Shown: positions 61,282 through 64,000 of the stretch, one piece after another
How positions within the stretch are numbered: the first letter of the stretch is position 1
Layout: every line of letters begins with the position of its first letter
NCBI GenBank assembly: GCA_964291305.2
Contig: OZ219783.1
Span: 1,984,001-2,048,000, forward strand
Length of the DNA stretch: 64,000 bases
Reading direction: 5' to 3'
Source: VXNF01 sp964291305
GTDB lineage: Bacteria > Actinomycetota > Acidimicrobiia > Acidimicrobiales > CATQHL01
Position numbers and translations under genes: made by a program
Notes under the pieces: model-generated
What the model saw: only the letters and a program-made list of their open reading frames with translations
Told to the model about the DNA's origin: nothing
Databases searched by the model: none

Positions 61282-64000
61282 ATGCACTCTCGTAGACTTA
61301 GGCTTGTGCCTTCGGGTGAGTCTCCACCGGTAGACATCCCGACCGGCCAGAACGCCTGGCTGATCGAGGAGATGTACGCCCGCTACCAGGCGGACCCCGA
61401 ATCGGTAAGCGCTGGTTGGCGCAACTTCTTCGCCGACTACCGCTCGCACATGCCCGAAGCGGCACCCCTTGAAGCTGAGTCTCTGACCCCGCCTGCCGGG
61501 CCCGCCGCGGTGCCCAGCCGCAGCGACCTGACCCCAGTCAGCGACGCAGCGCCGGAAGGGGAGATATTACGCGGTCCCGGTGCCCGCCTCGCCGCCAACA
61601 TGGAGGCCAGCCTGGCGGTGCCGGTAGCCACCAGCTTCCGGGAGATCCCGGCCAAGCTGCTCGAGGTCAACCGCATGGTCATCAACGGCCACCTCGGCCG
61701 CACAAGGGGCGAAAGGGTCAGCTACACCCACCTAATCGCCTACGCCGTGGTACGGGCCATCGCCGAGCACACCCCGGCGCTGAACGCCTCGTTCCATAGT
61801 GACCCCGGAGGCCATCCCAGAATGGTCCACCACCCGCACATAGGCCTTGGCTTGGCCGTGGACCACGAGCGCTCTGACGGCACCCGCACGCTGCTGGTGC
61901 CCTGCCTGCGACACGCCGAGGAGTTGAATTTCCGAGACTTCACCGAGGCCTACGACGAACTGATCCGGCGCACTCGGGCCAACCGCCTAACCGCCGACGA
62001 CTTCGTCGGCACCACCGTCACGCTTACCAATCCGGGGATGCTGGGCACCCGCTGGTCGGTGCCCCGGCTCATGGTCGGTCAAGGCCTCATCGTGGGCGTG
62101 GGAGCCATCGACTACCCAGCGGCGTTCCAGGGGTCTGACCCCAACACCCTCGCTGGCTGGGGCATCTCCAAGGTGGTGGTGCTTTCATCCACCTACGACC
62201 ACCGAATCATCCAGGGAGCCCAGTCAGGCGACTTCTTGACCACCGTTCATGACCTGCTCATCGGAAAGCACAGCTTCTATCACGACATCTTCCGTGACCT
62301 TGACGTGCCTTACAAGGAGGTGGAGTGGAGACGCGACGTCATAGGTACTGACTCCACCTCGGCTATGGCAATAAAGCAGTCGCAGGTAGACGCCCTTATC
62401 GCCGCCCACCGCGACCGGGGCCACCTGATTGCCAACCTGGACCCGCTGGCGCTAAACGAGCCCTACTTGTTTCAGGACCTCGACCCGGCCGGACACGGGC
62501 TAACCATTTGGGACCTCGACCGGGAGTTCGAGGTGAGCGAGTCCAACGGTCTGGCGGCGGCCGCCGGGGGGCGTGACCGCCTGCCGCTGCGGGAGATCCT
62601 GCATCTGCTGCGCAACGCCTACTGCCGGACACTCGGTGTGGACTACACCCACATCCTGGACCCCAGTGAGAAAAGCTGGATCCGCCAGGAGGTAGAAGGA
62701 CCTCAGCCGACGCTGAGCCGCCAGGACAAGCTGCGGATCCTGGACCGCCTCAACGCTGCCGAAGCGCTGGAGACATTCCTGGGAACCCGCTACGTGGGCC
62801 AGAAACGCTTCGGGCTTGAGGGGGCCGAAAGCGTCATTCCCACCATCGACGCCATCTTGAGCGAGACCGCCGATGCCGGCATGCACTCAGCGATCATGGG
62901 CATGGCCCACAGGGGGCGCCTGAACGTACTGGTCAACATCGTGGGCAAGTCCTATGGCCAGCTATTCCGGGAGTTCGAGGGTGCTACCGATCCCGACGCG
63001 GTGCAGGGTTCGGGCGACGTGAAATACCACCTGGGGATGAGCGGCAAGTTCACGAGCCCGGCCGGAAACTCGCTGCGGGTAGATCTAGCAGCCAACCCTT
63101 CACACCTAGAAGCGGTGGGGCCGGTTGTGGTGGGCATGGCCAAGGCCCGCATGGATCGCCTAGCGGTAACAGCCAAAGCGGTAGGAAAAGACGCCACCAA
63201 TCAGGCTCCCGAAGACTCGCTTCTCGTCGAGCGCTCGATCAAGGACATCCACGTAGGAAAAGACGCCGCCAATCAGGCTCTCGAAGACGACGCCGAGGAA
63301 GTAACGGCCGAAGCGCCAGGAAAAGACATCGCCAATAGCGTCTTGCCGCTGGTGATCCACGGCGACGCCGCCTTCGCCGGCCAGGGGGTTGTAACCGAGA
63401 TACTGCACATGTCCCAGCTCGACGGCTATTCAGTCGCCGGCACCATCCACTTGGTCATCAACAATCAGGTGGGCTTCACAGCCACTGCCCACCAGGGCCG
63501 CTCTAGCCCCTACCCCACCGATGTGGCCCGCATGATCCAGGCACCCATCTTGCATGTCAACGGCGACGACCCCGAGGCCTGCGTACGGGCCGCAAGACTG
63601 GCGTTTCGTTACCGACAGCGTTGGCAGAAGGACGTGGTGATCGACCTGTGGTGCTACCGACGCCACGGCCACAACGAGAGCGACGATCCCAGCATCACTC
63701 AGCCGATCATGTACAGCCGCATCGCCGAGCACCGCCCGGTTCGCAAGAGCTACGTAGAGCGCCAAGTGATGCAGAACGAACTCGACATTTCCACCGCTAC
63801 TGCCACGCTTGACGACTTCGAGTCCCGGCTAAGCGAAGCCCTCGAGGCAACCAGAGCCGAACTGCCCAGCGAACCCTCCCTAGCACTGCCGCCCAAGCAG
63901 GTCTCCGACAGCCTGCCCGAGGTCGACACCACCGTCGAAGCCGCCGTGCTGAAGGACATCTACGGCCGCCTCAGCGTCTTGCCGGCGGGTTTTGCGGTGC
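61282..64000 (+). CDS. kgd: Multifunctional 2-oxoglutarate decarboxylase/dehydrogenase (Kgd), partial
   Basis: Runs off the right edge with 906 codons seen. The N-terminal QNAWLIEEMYARYQADP is the E1 lead, then comes a truncated acyltransferase domain (about 110-360) with TYDHRIIQGAQSGDFL, then the thiamine-diphosphate E1 part (GMAHRGRLNVLVNIVGKSY, IHGDAAFAGQGVV, GDDPEACVRAARLA). This E2-E1 fusion is the actinobacterial type that supplies succinyl-CoA or succinic semialdehyde in the TCA cycle. An insertion of about 50 residues between RMDRLAVT and the VLPLVIHGD block carries DNA repeats. The start is ATG 61282 or GTG 61306; neither has a clear ribosome site. Confidence 0.93.
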   Translation, partial: MHSRRLRLVPSGESPPVDIPTGQNAWLIEEMYARYQADPESVSAGWRNFFADYRSHMPEAAPLEAESLTPPAGPAAVPSRSDLTPVSDAAPEGEILRGPGARLAANMEASLAVPVATSFREIPAKLLEVNRMVINGHLGRTRGERVSYTHLIAYAVVRAIAEHTPALNASFHSDPGGHPRMVHHPHIGLGLAVDHERSDGTRTLLVPCLRHAEELNFRDFTEAYDELIRRTRANRLTADDFVGTTVTLTNPGMLGTRWSVPRLMVGQGLIVGVGAIDYPAAFQGSDPNTLAGWGISKVVVLSSTYDHRIIQGAQSGDFLTTVHDLLIGKHSFYHDIFRDLDVPYKEVEWRRDVIGTDSTSAMAIKQSQVDALIAAHRDRGHLIANLDPLALNEPYLFQDLDPAGHGLTIWDLDREFEVSESNGLAAAAGGRDRLPLREILHLLRNAYCRTLGVDYTHILDPSEKSWIRQEVEGPQPTLSRQDKLRILDRLNAAEALETFLGTRYVGQKRFGLEGAESVIPTIDAILSETADAGMHSAIMGMAHRGRLNVLVNIVGKSYGQLFREFEGATDPDAVQGSGDVKYHLGMSGKFTSPAGNSLRVDLAANPSHLEAVGPVVVGMAKARMDRLAVTAKAVGKDATNQAPEDSLLVERSIKDIHVGKDAANQALEDDAEEVTAEAPGKDIANSVLPLVIHGDAAFAGQGVVTEILHMSQLDGYSVAGTIHLVINNQVGFTATAHQGRSSPYPTDVARMIQAPILHVNGDDPEACVRAARLAFRYRQRWQKDVVIDLWCYRRHGHNESDDPSITQPIMYSRIAEHRPVRKSYVERQVMQNELDISTATATLDDFESRLSEALEATRAELPSEPSLALPPKQVSDSLPEVDTTVEAAVLKDIYGRLSVLPAGFAV
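63181..63337. repeat. Repeats in the kgd insertion
   Basis: A 36-bp unit at 63181-63216 recurs at 63253-63288 with two mismatches (72-bp period, 24 codons). A shorter third copy lies at about 63316-63337. They encode VGKDATNQAPED, VGKDAANQALED and PGKDIANS. The frame is kept throughout. Confidence 0.88.

Noticed and set aside
1..64000. tRNA or rRNA genes
   Set aside because: No cloverleaf arms, GTTCRANNC loops or rRNA landmarks were recognised on either strand by eye; a covariance-model scan would settle it.

Overview
The window looks like a high-GC actinobacterial chromosome, most plausibly of the Acidimicrobiia type. This is inferred from gene content: a Kgd-type 2-oxoglutarate decarboxylase with a fused acyltransferase, a GTP-dependent PEP carboxykinase, a MshB/Mca-like deacetylase, a SepIVA-like coiled-coil protein next to rnc/yceD genes, a UvrD2-like helicase with an HRDC domain, and a DUF222-HNH nuclease. 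No rRNA, tRNA or CRISPR array was recognised.

Layout. (1) 1-5.59 kb is an accessory segment. It holds a DUF262-HNH-AlbA_2 protein cut by the left edge and coupled to a 59-aa gene. A TIGR04255/HTH gene pair diverges from it, and a perfect 22-bp inverted repeat covers the start of that pair. Next come a broken gene and a second HTH gene coupled to a protein that appears truncated against the end of rnc. (2) 5.5-14.7 kb is a conserved leftward housekeeping cluster: fakA-like, recG, GNAT, rsmD, coaD, sepIVA-like, yceD-like, rpmF, plsX, acpP, rnc. (3) 14.8-19.2 kb holds a cold-shock-like protein and pckG, then four small leftward genes. (4) 19.3-33.8 kb is a catabolic regulon. A leftward run carries a dehydrogenase, a ribose-type ABC importer with an ATPase-permease fusion, and VOC, M24-fold, zinc dehydrogenase, flavin monooxygenase and SDR enzymes. 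The divergent arm carries a zinc dehydrogenase, a beta-hydroxyacid dehydrogenase and a LacI regulator. Two CAATCGATTG palindromes 31 bp apart lie in the divergent promoter. (5) 33.9-43.2 kb holds lhgO, a UvrD2-like helicase, pyc, an Fe-S PD-(D/E)XK nuclease, a PhyH dioxygenase and alaX. (6) 43.4-55.15 kb is a tightly coupled leftward defence operon: excisionase-type HTH, cysteine desulfurase, DUF4007 protein, giant P-loop ATPase, PAPS-reductase-like protein, PLD-helicase, 75-aa protein, DndD-like SMC ATPase and 158-aa protein. I read it as an SspABCD single-strand phosphorothioation module with an SspFGH-like restriction module. (7) 55.6-64 kb holds a DUF222-HNH gene, a CPA2 antiporter with duplicated USP domains and a minisatellite linker, xthA, and kgd running off the right edge.

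Two things stand out. One is the Ssp-type island together with a distant SspE-like DUF262-HNH protein. The other is a recurrent pattern of short tandem duplications in the core segments, several of which copy the 3' end of a gene including its stop codon (recG, the beta-hydroxyacid dehydrogenase, lacI/lhgO, pyc, the antiporter). I did not see such duplications in the two accessory islands.
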